64,000 bases of DNA from the NCBI RefSeq assembly GCF_900116555.1, contig NZ_FPAT01000001.1, forward strand, positions 124,001 to 188,000, given 5' to 3'. The notes below the pieces were generated by a model that ran no database searches, was not told where the DNA came from, and saw nothing but the letters and a program-made list of their open reading frames with translations. Below, one piece after another: positions 42,400 to 51,388 of this stretch. A program made the position numbers and the translations under genes. Position 1 is the stretch's first letter. The number at the start of each line of letters is the position of its first letter. The stretch comes from Actinopolyspora lacussalsi subsp. righensis (GTDB taxonomy: Bacteria > Actinomycetota > Actinomycetes > Mycobacteriales > Pseudonocardiaceae).

Positions 42400-45300
42400 G
42401 TGCCACCGTTATTACGTAGAGCGTTAGCGGCGACATTCAGCACGATACTTCTCGTCGGAACCATGATCGCGTTCGGCGCGCCCGCCGCCGCCCGGTCCGA
42501 CGACTCCACTACCGCCGCGAACAACACCGACTCCGCGGCGGATGTCACCCCGAAGCACCAGGAATTCAACGTACTGGTGTTCTCGAAGACCGCCGGTTAC
42601 CGACACGGTTCCATCCCGGCCGGAATCGAGGCGGTGAAACAGCTCGGCAACGAGCACCATTTCGGAGTGACCGCTACCGAGGACGCCTCGGCCTTCACCT
42701 ACGACAACCTCAAGCAGTACGAAGCGGTCGTGTGGTTGTCCACCACCGGTGACGTGCTCAATGCGACGCAACAGGCGGCCTTCGAGAAGTACATCAACAA
42801 CGGCGGCGGTTACGCCGGTGTGCACGCGGCGGCGGACACGGAGTACGACTGGTCGTTCTACGGCGACCTCGTCGGGGCCTACTTCGACTCGCACCCGGCC
42901 GTTCAGGAAGCCACCGTCAACGTCACCGACTCCGAGCACCCCTCCACCTCCCATCTACCGAGGGAGTGGAATCGCACCGACGAATGGTACAATTACTCGC
43001 CCAATCCGCGCGAAGACGTGCACGTGTTGAGCACGCTGGACGAGTCCACCTACGACGGTGGCTCGATGGGCGAGGACCACCCGATCAGCTGGTGTCAGCC
43101 CTATCAGGGTGGCCGTTCCTGGTACACGGGAATGGGACACACCACCGAGTCCTTCTCGAACCAGAACTTCCTGGACCATCTGGCGGGCGGTATTCGGACC
43201 GCGGCGGGCGCCGTCTCGGCCGACTGCGGCGAGGCCGCAGCGGAGGGGACTCTCAACCAGGTGACACTGGCGAAAACGGCCGACGAGGTCGGCGAGCCCA
43301 TGGGCATGGCGGTACTGCCGAACGGCGATGTGCTGCACAGCGAACGCCAAGGCACGCTGTACTACACCACCGCGTCCGGCAACACCGAAGTGGCTGGCGA
43401 CATCCCCGTATACACCCACGACGAGGAAGGTCTGCAGTCGCTGGCGATCGATCCGAACTTCGAGCGGAACCGGTGGGTCTACCTCTATTACGCTCCCCCG
43501 TTGAACACCCCCTCGGGAGATGCCCCCGCGACTGCCGACGATCCGGCGACGTTCGAGGAGTGGCAGGGATACAACCAGCTGTCGCGTTTCAAACTCGCTC
43601 AGGACGGCTCCCTGGACATGACCAGCGAGCAGCAGATCATGCGGGTGGACGCCACCCGCGGCATGTGCTGTCACGTGGGCGGGGACATCGCCTTCGGCCC
43701 CGAGGGCTCGCTGTATCTGTCCACCGGGGACGACTCGAACCCGTTCCAGTCGAGCGGTTACACCCCGATCGACGAACGCGGCAACCGCAACCCGGCATTC
43801 GACGCACAGCGCACCTCGAGTAACACCAATGACCTGCGTGGCAAGGTGCTGCGGATCGACGTCGCACCGGACGGTTCGTACAGCGTCCCGCAGGACAACC
43901 TGTTCGCCGGGGACAACAGCGACAAGACCCGCGACGAGATCTACGCGATGGGTTTCCGCAACCCCTACCGGATCTCGGTCGATCAGCGGACCGGCACTGT
44001 CTACGTGGGCAACTACGGTCCCGACGCCGCAACCGCCGATCCACAACGCGGCCCGGCGGGCATAGTGGAGTACGAACGGGTCACCGAGCCCGGCAATCAC
44101 GGTTGGCCGTACTGCGTGGGTGACAACAAGGCCTACCACGACTACGACTTCGCCACCGGTAACTCCAACGGCGAGTTCGACTGCGCCAATCCGGTCAACG
44201 ACTCCCCCAACAACGACGGACTCACGCAACTTCCCACCGCGAAGCCCGCGTGGTTGCCCTACAACGACGACTCGGTTCCCGAACTCGGCTCGGGCAGCGA
44301 GTCACCCATGGGCGGACCGGTCTACAACTACGACGCCGACAACCCCTCCACCACGAAACTGCCGGCCTCCTACGACGGCAAGTTCTTCGCCTACGAGTGG
44401 GGACGAGGTTGGATCAAGACGATCACTCCGGACTCGAACGGTCAGCCGTCGCGGATCGAGGACTTCTTCTCCTCGATGACGTTGACCCGTCCGATGGACA
44501 TCGAGTTCGGTCCGAACGGCTCGCTGTACGTACTCGACTACGGCAGTGGGTACTTCGGCGGCGCCGAGGACTCGGCCGTGTACCGGATCGACTACACCCG
44601 TGACGGACGAGCCCCCACCGCACAGATCTCGGCCGAACCGACGAACGGTCAGGCGCCGTTGGAGGTCGACTTCTCGTCGAAGGGATCCTCGGATCCGGAC
44701 CAGGGTGACTCGCTGAGCTACGCGTGGGACTTCGACGGGGACGGGCGGACCGACAGCACCGAAACCAACCCCACGCACACCTACACCTCGGACGGCGAGC
44801 ACACCGCCACGCTGACCGTCACCGACCAGACCGGCAAAACCGGTTCGGCCAGTGAAACCGTGGTGGTGGGCAACACCGCTCCCAACGTGACGTTCCAACG
44901 GCCCGCGGCGGGCAAGGTGTTCGAGTTCGGGGACACGATCAACTACGAGGTCTCGGTCACCGATCCGGACGGCACGGCGGTCGACTGCTCGAAGGTGCAC
45001 GTGGAGTACATCCTGGGCCACTCCACCGGCAACGACTCGCACGGGCACCCGTTGAGCGAGGCCAACGGCTGCAGCGGGACCATCGAAACCTCCAACACGG
45101 ACGGCCACCAGGGCGCCGACATCTACGGTGTGCTCAACGCCAGCTACACCGACACCTCGCCCACCGAGCAGGCGCCCGCCCTGACCGGTTCCGCCGAGAT
45201 CATCATGCAGCCCGCGAGCAAGCAGGCGGAGTTCTTCGAAGACAGCGACGGCGTGCAGCTCGTGGAGGACAGTGCGGGTGCCGAGGCCGGCGCCAGGGTC

Positions 45301-46743
45301 GGGCACATCCAGTCGGGTGACTGGATCTCGTTCACTCCGTACAACCTCGATGGGATTCGCTCGGCCACGTTCCGGGTCTCCTCGGGCGGTCCGGGTGGCA
45401 CGATCGAGGTGCGTTCCGGTGCACCGGACGGACCGGTGGTGGCCACCGCCGATGTACCCAACACCGGCGGTTGGAGCACCTACACCGACGTCGGCCCCGT
45501 TCCGGTGACCGATCCGGGTGGCTCGGACGAGCTGTTCCTGGTGTTCACGGGCAGCGGTTCGGGTGGCCTGTTCGACGTGGACTCGATGCACCTGAGCCGC
45601 TCCGATGCCGCGCCGAACTGTGAACCGGTGCAACCCGAGCAGGGCTACACCAGTCTGTTCGACGGCACCGTGGCCAGCATGAACGGCTGGAAACAGGCCG
45701 GTCCCGGCGGGTTCGAGCACACCGCGAACTGCACGTTGCGCTCCACCGGCGGCATGGGGCTGTACTGGCTGGGTGACCGGCAGTTCACGGCGCCCTATTC
45801 GCTGAAGCTCGACTGGAAGCTCTCCGACCAGGACAACTCCGGGGTGTTCGTCGGTTTCCCCGACCCGGGCGACGATCCCTGGTCGGCCGTCAACAACGGT
45901 GAGGAGATCCAGATAGATCCCACCGACGCCCCGGAGAACCAGACAGGGGCGATCTATGACGAACAGGCTCCCGACCAGGAGAAACGCGACGCCGCGTTGA
46001 ACCCGGCCGGTGAGTGGAACACCTACGAGATCGTCGTGACCGAAGAGTCGATCACCGTCCACCTCAACGGTGCGCGGATCACCCACTGGGTCGACGACGA
46101 CCAGAACGTCGATCTGAGCAACGGTCACATCGGGCTGCAGAACCACAGTGACGAGGACACGGTCGCCTTCCGCAACGTCCGTGTCGACGAGGGCATCGAC
46201 GTGACCGCGCCGAAGGTCTCGGCCGTTCCCTCCCCCGCCGAGCCCAACGGTGATCCGCACGGCGATTACGCGGGAACCTACAACACTCCCGTGAGCGTCA
46301 CCCTGGAGTCCTCGGACAGCGGGTCCGGGGTGGCGACCGTGGAGTACCGCGTGGACGAGCAGGGCTGGACCGACTACGCGGAACCGGTGACCGTACGGGG
46401 AGCGGGCGAGCACACCGTGCGGTACCGGGCCACGGACGAGGCGGGCAACACGTCGAAGGTGGGCACGTTCACCCTCGAGATCAGGACCGACTCCTGCCCT
46501 GGTTCGGACCTGCGGAAAACCGTGGTGATCGGCTCCGACGACACCGGCGTCACCAACCGGGACTCCGGGAACGGTTGCACGATCAACGACCTGATCGACG
46601 AACAGGCCGGCTACGACGCTCACGGGCGGTTCGTGTCCCACGTGGATCGGGTGACGAACGAGCTGCTGGCGGACGATGTCATCTCCGGACGTGACAAGGG
46701 TCGGATCATGAGCGCCGCCGGGCGTTCCGATATCGGCAAGTGA
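42400..46743 (+). CDS. Secreted multidomain ThuA / PQQ-type sugar dehydrogenase / PKD / CBM6 / DUF1080 protein
   Basis: A 1447-residue exported protein. After a signal peptide (about 1-32) come a ThuA-like domain (about 54-265, FSKTAGYRHGSIPAGI), a six-bladed PQQ-dependent sugar-dehydrogenase-like propeller (about 284-735, GEPMGMAVLPNGDVLHSER), a PKD domain (about 738-827), an Ig-like linker, a CBM6-like lectin domain (about 937-1065), a 3-keto-disaccharide-hydrolase/DUF1080 domain (about 1082-1264), a small Ig-like repeat (about 1297-1363) and a unique Cys-containing tail. It may oxidise and cleave an extracellular carbohydrate via 3-keto intermediates. The GTG at 42400 has GAGGGAG upstream; an ATG lies 24 nt earlier. 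A hairpin follows the stop. Confidence 0.85.
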   Translation: MPPLLRRALAATFSTILLVGTMIAFGAPAAARSDDSTTAANNTDSAADVTPKHQEFNVLVFSKTAGYRHGSIPAGIEAVKQLGNEHHFGVTATEDASAFTYDNLKQYEAVVWLSTTGDVLNATQQAAFEKYINNGGGYAGVHAAADTEYDWSFYGDLVGAYFDSHPAVQEATVNVTDSEHPSTSHLPREWNRTDEWYNYSPNPREDVHVLSTLDESTYDGGSMGEDHPISWCQPYQGGRSWYTGMGHTTESFSNQNFLDHLAGGIRTAAGAVSADCGEAAAEGTLNQVTLAKTADEVGEPMGMAVLPNGDVLHSERQGTLYYTTASGNTEVAGDIPVYTHDEEGLQSLAIDPNFERNRWVYLYYAPPLNTPSGDAPATADDPATFEEWQGYNQLSRFKLAQDGSLDMTSEQQIMRVDATRGMCCHVGGDIAFGPEGSLYLSTGDDSNPFQSSGYTPIDERGNRNPAFDAQRTSSNTNDLRGKVLRIDVAPDGSYSVPQDNLFAGDNSDKTRDEIYAMGFRNPYRISVDQRTGTVYVGNYGPDAATADPQRGPAGIVEYERVTEPGNHGWPYCVGDNKAYHDYDFATGNSNGEFDCANPVNDSPNNDGLTQLPTAKPAWLPYNDDSVPELGSGSESPMGGPVYNYDADNPSTTKLPASYDGKFFAYEWGRGWIKTITPDSNGQPSRIEDFFSSMTLTRPMDIEFGPNGSLYVLDYGSGYFGGAEDSAVYRIDYTRDGRAPTAQISAEPTNGQAPLEVDFSSKGSSDPDQGDSLSYAWDFDGDGRTDSTETNPTHTYTSDGEHTATLTVTDQTGKTGSASETVVVGNTAPNVTFQRPAAGKVFEFGDTINYEVSVTDPDGTAVDCSKVHVEYILGHSTGNDSHGHPLSEANGCSGTIETSNTDGHQGADIYGVLNASYTDTSPTEQAPALTGSAEIIMQPASKQAEFFEDSDGVQLVEDSAGAEAGARVGHIQSGDWISFTPYNLDGIRSATFRVSSGGPGGTIEVRSGAPDGPVVATADVPNTGGWSTYTDVGPVPVTDPGGSDELFLVFTGSGSGGLFDVDSMHLSRSDAAPNCEPVQPEQGYTSLFDGTVASMNGWKQAGPGGFEHTANCTLRSTGGMGLYWLGDRQFTAPYSLKLDWKLSDQDNSGVFVGFPDPGDDPWSAVNNGEEIQIDPTDAPENQTGAIYDEQAPDQEKRDAALNPAGEWNTYEIVVTEESITVHLNGARITHWVDDDQNVDLSNGHIGLQNHSDEDTVAFRNVRVDEGIDVTAPKVSAVPSPAEPNGDPHGDYAGTYNTPVSVTLESSDSGSGVATVEYRVDEQGWTDYAEPVTVRGAGEHTVRYRATDEAGNTSKVGTFTLEIRTDSCPGSDLRKTVVIGSDDTGVTNRDSGNGCTINDLIDEQAGYDAHGRFVSHVDRVTNELLADDVISGRDKGRIMSAAGRSDIGK

Positions 46744-46747
46744 GTTC

Positions 46748-46782
46748 CGGTCCCGGTCTCGCACCGCGCGGGACCGGGACCG
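46748..46782 (+). terminator. 11-bp stem-loop between the ThuA/PQQ gene and the Ebo-type operon
   Basis: CGGTCCCGGTC (46748-46758) pairs perfectly with GACCGGGACCG (46772-46782), only 4 bp after the stop codon. No T-tract follows. It suggests that the Ebo-type operon has its own promoter or receives only read-through. Confidence 0.55.
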
Positions 46783-46880
46783 TGCCACCTGGCGAGTTCC
46801 GCCGCCGGACGGATGTTGCCGCACCCGTCCGGCGGTCGGGGCGTGCCGAACGGATCGAGGCGAACGAGGAGGGCCGTCCA

Positions 46881-48065
46881 TTGACGAGTCCCGAGAGCGA
46901 CGGACGTACCGGAGTCTGGCTAATCGGCGCCCGGGGATCGGTCGCGACCACGGCGATCACGGGCGCGGCGGCACTGCGCGACCGGCTGATTCCCCCCACC
47001 GGCTGCGTCACCGAATCACCGGAACTCATGGACCCCGCGATGCCCGGATTCGACCGACTGGTGTTCGCCGGGCACGACATCACCGACACGCCGCTACCGA
47101 AGCGGGCCGAGCAACTCGAGGCGGGGGGCGTGCTGCCGCGCGGACTGCGCGAACTGGTTCACACCGATCTCACGGCCGCGGACAACCGGATCCGGTCCGG
47201 CATCGGTACCGCGGACGAACGCCACGACCAACTGGAAGCGGCCGAACGGCTGACCCAACAGCTATGCTCCTTCCGGGAGTTGTACGCGCTGTCCCGCGTC
47301 GTGGTGATCAATGTGGCCGCCACCGAAGCACACCCACCGTCCCGACGGGAACACGCCGATCTCGAAGAGCTGGAGAACGGCCTGCGGCATCCCGACCCGG
47401 CCGAAGGAGGACCACTTCCGCCGAGCTCGCTCTACGCCTACGCGGCCCTGCGAGCGGGCTGTCCGTACGCCGACTTCACGCCTTCCGTCGGAGCTCGGTT
47501 ACCAGCGCTGGATCAGCTGGCCGCGGAACAACGGGTGCCATACGCGGGCAGCGACGGCAAAACCGGCGAGACACTGGTCAAAAGCGCGTTGCTGCCGATG
47601 TTCTCCAGCCGCGCGCTACACGTCCGCTCCTGGTCCGGCACCAACCTGCTCGGCGGCGGTGACGGACGCAACCTCGCCGACCCGAACAACGTGACCAGCA
47701 AAACCACCTCGAAGCAACGTGCCATCGGCGAATCGCTGGGGCATCCGGTCGACGGGGACGTGCACATCGACTACGTCCCCGCTCTCGGCGAATGGAAAAC
47801 CGCCTGGGACCACATCTCCTTCGAGGGGTTTCTCGGCAACGGCATGAGCATGCAGTTCACCTGGCAGGGCTGCGACTCCGCCCTGGCAGCACCTCTCGTA
47901 CTCGACCTGGCCAGGCTGCTGGCACGGGCACACGAACGCGGGCACTCCGGTCCGCTCCCCCAGCTCGGTTTCTTCTTCAAGGATCCGGTGGCCTCGGAAG
48001 AGCATCGGTTGGTGGCCCAGTTCGAAGCGCTGCGTTCCTTCGTCGAACGACTCAAGGAGGGATGA
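46881..48065 (+). CDS. Inositol-3-phosphate-synthase-family protein opening an Ebo-type operon
   Basis: A 394-residue NAD-dependent protein of the myo-inositol-1-phosphate synthase family. WLIGARGSVATTAI (near residues 13-26) is the nucleotide-binding loop. PYAGSDGKTGETLVKSAL, WSGTNLLGGGDG and TTSKQRAIGESLG match the catalytic half, where conserved Lys and Asp residues act. Canonical enzymes turn glucose 6-phosphate into inositol 3-phosphate. TTG at 46881 has AGGAGG 8 nt upstream; the open frame extends back to 46740. Its stop overlaps the UbiA start (ATGA). In known ebo operons a dehydroquinate-synthase-like EboD occurs instead, so this gene may provide a different cyclitol. Confidence 0.8.
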   Translation: MTSPESDGRTGVWLIGARGSVATTAITGAAALRDRLIPPTGCVTESPELMDPAMPGFDRLVFAGHDITDTPLPKRAEQLEAGGVLPRGLRELVHTDLTAADNRIRSGIGTADERHDQLEAAERLTQQLCSFRELYALSRVVVINVAATEAHPPSRREHADLEELENGLRHPDPAEGGPLPPSSLYAYAALRAGCPYADFTPSVGARLPALDQLAAEQRVPYAGSDGKTGETLVKSALLPMFSSRALHVRSWSGTNLLGGGDGRNLADPNNVTSKTTSKQRAIGESLGHPVDGDVHIDYVPALGEWKTAWDHISFEGFLGNGMSMQFTWQGCDSALAAPLVLDLARLLARAHERGHSGPLPQLGFFFKDPVASEEHRLVAQFEALRSFVERLKEG

Positions 48066-48952
48066 CAGTGCGAATTCGGACACTGGTGGAACTCGTACGC
48101 GCTCCGGCCGCGCTGTCGGTGCCCGGCGACGTAGCGGCCGGATCCGCCGCACGACACCCGTCGCGTCAGACGACGATGCTGATGTTGTCCTCGTGCTTGT
48201 TGTACTGGGCGGGCATGGCGCTCAACGACTACGCCGACCGGGAGGTCGACGCGGCTGAGCGACCGGCGAGGCCGATTCCGTCCGGCCGGGTTCCGCCCGG
48301 CCTCGCGCTGGGCCTGGCGATCTCGTTCACCGGCTTGGCCACGACGATCGCCGCGCTCTCCTGCGGCAGGCGGACCCTGCGCGTCACCGTACCGCTGGCG
48401 GGCACGGTCTGGGGCTACAACATGGGATTGAAACGGACTCCGGCCGGTCCAGCCACGATGGCCGCCGCTCGCGCACTCGACGTGCTGCACGGCGCCGGAC
48501 CCGGTGGTTTCCGCGACGCGGCACCGGCGGCCGCCGCCATCGGTGCCCACACCTACGGCGTCAGCACGGTGGGGCGTGCGGAGGTCAGCGGAGCGTCCCG
48601 ACGGGTTCCCCGGGCCGCGTTGACGATGACGACCACGATCGTCTCAGCGCTTCTCCCCCGAGCGATCCGGATGACCGCGGTAGGAGGTCCGGAATCGCGG
48701 CACCGCCTCGTCGGGGCCACGATGTCGGCGGCACTGGCCGTCTACGTGGGCACGACCGGGACCGCTCAGTTGAAAGCTCTCCGCGACCCGAGCCCGGCAC
48801 GACTGCGACAAGCCACCAGTGCAGGAATTCTCGGGATGATCCCGCTGCAAGCGGCGCTGACCGCGGGGGGAGGAGCTCCACGGCGGGCGGCCACCGTCCT
48901 GACGCTTTTCCCGATCGCGCGACGACTCTTCGGACGGGTGTCACCGACATGA
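48062..48952 (+). CDS. eboC: UbiA-family prenyltransferase EboC
   Basis: A 296-residue membrane prenyltransferase with about eight helices. The Asp-rich site NDYADREVD (residues 55-63) binds Mg-diphosphate and is followed by RPARPIPSGRV, the usual UbiA string. A second motif is harder to see: DVLHGAG (about 140-146) lies where UbiA enzymes carry a second Asp cluster, so that site may be reduced. UbiA-type proteins are a core part of ebo operons. It overlaps both neighbours by 4 nt. It probably attaches a prenyl chain to the product of the operon enzymes; the acceptor is unknown. Confidence 0.8.
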   Translation: MTVRIRTLVELVRAPAALSVPGDVAAGSAARHPSRQTTMLMLSSCLLYWAGMALNDYADREVDAAERPARPIPSGRVPPGLALGLAISFTGLATTIAALSCGRRTLRVTVPLAGTVWGYNMGLKRTPAGPATMAAARALDVLHGAGPGGFRDAAPAAAAIGAHTYGVSTVGRAEVSGASRRVPRAALTMTTTIVSALLPRAIRMTAVGGPESRHRLVGATMSAALAVYVGTTGTAQLKALRDPSPARLRQATSAGILGMIPLQAALTAGGGAPRRAATVLTLFPIARRLFGRVSPT

Positions 48953-49857
48953 GCGAAATCGGTTCCTTCCCCACAAACGCGACGGCGCTGCCGAAACACT
49001 CCGGCTCCGAGCGGACACTGCGTTTCGGATACGGCACGAACGGATTCGACAACCACCGGCTGACGGATTCGCTGGAGATCCTGGCCGAGCAGGGCTACGA
49101 CGGAGTCGCGGTAACGCTCGATCACGACCATCTCGATCCGTTTCACCCTGACGTGGCCGAACACACCGCACGGTTAAGACGAGATCTGGAACGACTGGAA
49201 CTCGACGCGGTGGTGGAAACGGGCGCACGCTATCTGCTCGATCCGCGACACAAGCACCATCCGACGCTGCTGTCGGAACCCGGCCGAGCACTGCGTCTCG
49301 ACCTGCTGCACCGTGCGGTACACATCGCGGCGCAACTGCGGGCCGGGGTCGTCTCGTTCTGGAGCGGCACGAAACCCGACCACCTCGACGACGAAACGGC
49401 GTGGTCGCTGCTGGTCGAAGGTTGTTCGGAGGTTCTCGACACCGCTGCCGAGTACGGCGTGAAGCTGGGTTTCGAGCCGGAACCCGGCATGTTCGTCCAG
49501 GACCTGGACGGTTTCGAACAGCTGGCGGCGAAGTTGAACCACCCCGAGCTGTTCGGGGTGACGCTGGACATCGGGCACTGCCGCTGTCTGGAACCCGTGG
49601 ACGTACCGGCGTGCGTACGCCGTGCCGGCCCGGACCTGGTCAACGTCCAGATCGACGACATGCGACGTGGCGTGCACGAACACCTGGAGTTCGGCGAGGG
49701 CGACATCGATTTCCCACCGGTGATGGCCGCGCTGCGCGAGGTGGGCTACCGCGGTCTGGTCTCCGTGGAACTACCCCGACACAGCCACGCCGCGCCCGCC
49801 GTGGCACAGCGCTCGCTGCGTTTTCTTCGACAGGCAGCCACGGAGGTGACAGCATGA
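48949..49857 (+). CDS. Sugar phosphate isomerase/epimerase-like TIM-barrel protein in the Ebo operon
   Basis: A 302-residue xylose-isomerase-like barrel. FGYGTNGFDNH opens it; Glu in LGFEPEPGMF, Asp and His in LDIGHCRC, Asp in VQIDDM and Glu in VSVELPRHS are the likely metal ligands. The start overlaps the UbiA stop by ATGA and its own stop overlaps the eboA start. The first 20 residues appear poorly structured. It likely isomerises or epimerises a keto-sugar or keto-cyclitol made in this pathway. Confidence 0.78.
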   Translation: MSEIGSFPTNATALPKHSGSERTLRFGYGTNGFDNHRLTDSLEILAEQGYDGVAVTLDHDHLDPFHPDVAEHTARLRRDLERLELDAVVETGARYLLDPRHKHHPTLLSEPGRALRLDLLHRAVHIAAQLRAGVVSFWSGTKPDHLDDETAWSLLVEGCSEVLDTAAEYGVKLGFEPEPGMFVQDLDGFEQLAAKLNHPELFGVTLDIGHCRCLEPVDVPACVRRAGPDLVNVQIDDMRRGVHEHLEFGEGDIDFPPVMAALREVGYRGLVSVELPRHSHAAPAVAQRSLRFLRQAATEVTA

Positions 49858-50528
49858 CCGCTCCGAATCCGGCCGAACTGCGTGCCGCGCTCGACGAGCG
49901 GATCCACGAGACCGCGGGGCGTTGGTTGGACGAGGCACTGACGGACATCGCCACGGGGGTGCGTGCGATCGGCACGCTCTTTCCCGCGGCGGGCAGGAAA
50001 TGCGGTCGTGGCCCGCTCATCGACGATGCGGCCGCCGAGTCCGGAACACTGCGGACCTGGAGCAGCGAGGACGCGGTGCGCGCGTTGCTGCTGACGGCGC
50101 TGCCGTTGACGGGTGCCGAGCTGGGAACGGAGATCAGCGCGCTGTACCGGTACGGCGATGCCGCGGAGAAACGCGGCGTACTGCGAGGTGCGGGTGTGCT
50201 CCGGGAAGAACCGGAGCTGGTGGATGCCGGGCTGCCGTTGGTACGGGACGCGTTGCGCAGCAACGACACCGGTCTGATCGCAGCGGGAATGGCCGAGTTC
50301 GGCGCCCGCCATCTCGACGCACCCGCCTACCGGCAGGGCGTGCTCAAGTGCGTGTTCCTCGGAATTCCACTACGGGACGTCTCCGGAGTGCCGGAACGTG
50401 CCGACGCCGAGCTGGCACGCATGCTCACCGACTACGCCAGGGAGCGCAGCGCGGCCGGACGGGAGATCCCCAACGACGTGTGGCTGGTCGTGGACCCGGC
50501 ACAACCCCACTCCGCCAAGGAGGCATGA
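49854..50528 (+). CDS. eboA: EboA-domain protein
   Basis: A 224-residue helical protein resembling EboA, a small partner protein confined to ebo operons. Identifying features are RWLDEALTDIATG near residues 23-35, FPAAGRKCGR with a Cys (44-53), and the armadillo-like run RALLLTALPLTGAELGTEI followed by GVLRGAGVL and the helix ending KCVFLGIPL. No catalytic motif is visible. The start overlaps the previous stop and the end overlaps the TatD-like gene. The assignment rests on these helices and on gene order. Confidence 0.75.
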   Translation: MTAPNPAELRAALDERIHETAGRWLDEALTDIATGVRAIGTLFPAAGRKCGRGPLIDDAAAESGTLRTWSSEDAVRALLLTALPLTGAELGTEISALYRYGDAAEKRGVLRGAGVLREEPELVDAGLPLVRDALRSNDTGLIAAGMAEFGARHLDAPAYRQGVLKCVFLGIPLRDVSGVPERADAELARMLTDYARERSAAGREIPNDVWLVVDPAQPHSAKEA

Positions 50529-51388
50529 TGCGCATTTTCGACCCGCACATCCACATGAGCTCGCGAACCACGAACGACTACGACGCGATGTACCGGGCAG
50601 GAGTGAGGGCCCTGGTCGAGCCTTCCTTCTGGGTGGGGCAGCCACGCACGTCGGTCGGAACCTTCGTGGACTACTTCGACGGTCTGATCGGATGGGAACC
50701 GTTCCGGGCTTCGCAGTACGGTATCGCGCATCACTGCACCATCGGTCTCAATCCGAAGGAGGCCAACGACCCCAGATGCCGTGACGTACTGGAGGTACTG
50801 CCCCGTTACCTGGCCAAGGACGGCGTGGTGGCGGTGGGCGAGCTCGGTTACGACGCCATGACCACCGAGGAGGACGATGCCTTCGCCGCTCAGCTGGAAC
50901 TGGCCGCCGAGCACGAGTTACCGGTGCTCGTACACACCCCGCACCGGGACAAGGAGGCCGGGACGCGGCGCAGCCTCGATGTGATCCGGGAGTCCGGCAT
51001 CCCCGTCGAACGTGTCGTCGTCGATCACCTCAACGAGGTGACTGTCGAAGCCGTGGCGGAATCGGGCTGCTGGATGGGGTTTTCGATCTATCCGGACACC
51101 AAGATGGACGAGGACCGGATGGTTCGGATAATGCGCGGGTACGGCGTGGAACGGATGCTGGTCAATTCGGCGGCCGACTGGGGCAAGAGCGATCCGCTGA
51201 AAACGAGCAAAACCGCGCACGCGATGCTGGCCGCCGGTTTCGAACCGGCCGCGGTTGACACCGTTTTCTGGTCGAACCCGGTCGGATTCTACGGGCAGAG
51301 TGGTCGACTGCGCACGGAGACATCCACGCTCGGGGACGGTGACGGCACCACTTTCGCGGGAAACTCCATCGAACGCGGGAAACGGTGA
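50528..51388 (+). CDS. eboB: TatD-family metal-dependent hydrolase EboB
   Basis: A 286-residue TIM-barrel hydrolase. FDPHIHMSS near the N-terminus gives the HxH metal pair (His7, His9), GELGYDAM a conserved Glu, VLVHTPHRD a His, VVDHLNE another, and NSAADWG the final Asp. ATG occurs at 50525 and 50528. The second is preferred because AAGGAGG lies 4 nt before it; the first overlaps the eboA stop as ATGA. EboB is a core member of ebo operons. Its reaction is not known; it may hydrolyse a phosphate ester or amide of the pathway intermediate. Confidence 0.8.
   Translation: MRIFDPHIHMSSRTTNDYDAMYRAGVRALVEPSFWVGQPRTSVGTFVDYFDGLIGWEPFRASQYGIAHHCTIGLNPKEANDPRCRDVLEVLPRYLAKDGVVAVGELGYDAMTTEEDDAFAAQLELAAEHELPVLVHTPHRDKEAGTRRSLDVIRESGIPVERVVVDHLNEVTVEAVAESGCWMGFSIYPDTKMDEDRMVRIMRGYGVERMLVNSAADWGKSDPLKTSKTAHAMLAAGFEPAAVDTVFWSNPVGFYGQSGRLRTETSTLGDGDGTTFAGNSIERGKR

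Noticed and set aside
44302-46881. An 859-codon open frame antisense to the ThuA/PQQ gene
   Set aside because: It is a long antisense frame over a strongly recognised multidomain protein, with Val/Gly/Arg-rich sequence and no motif.
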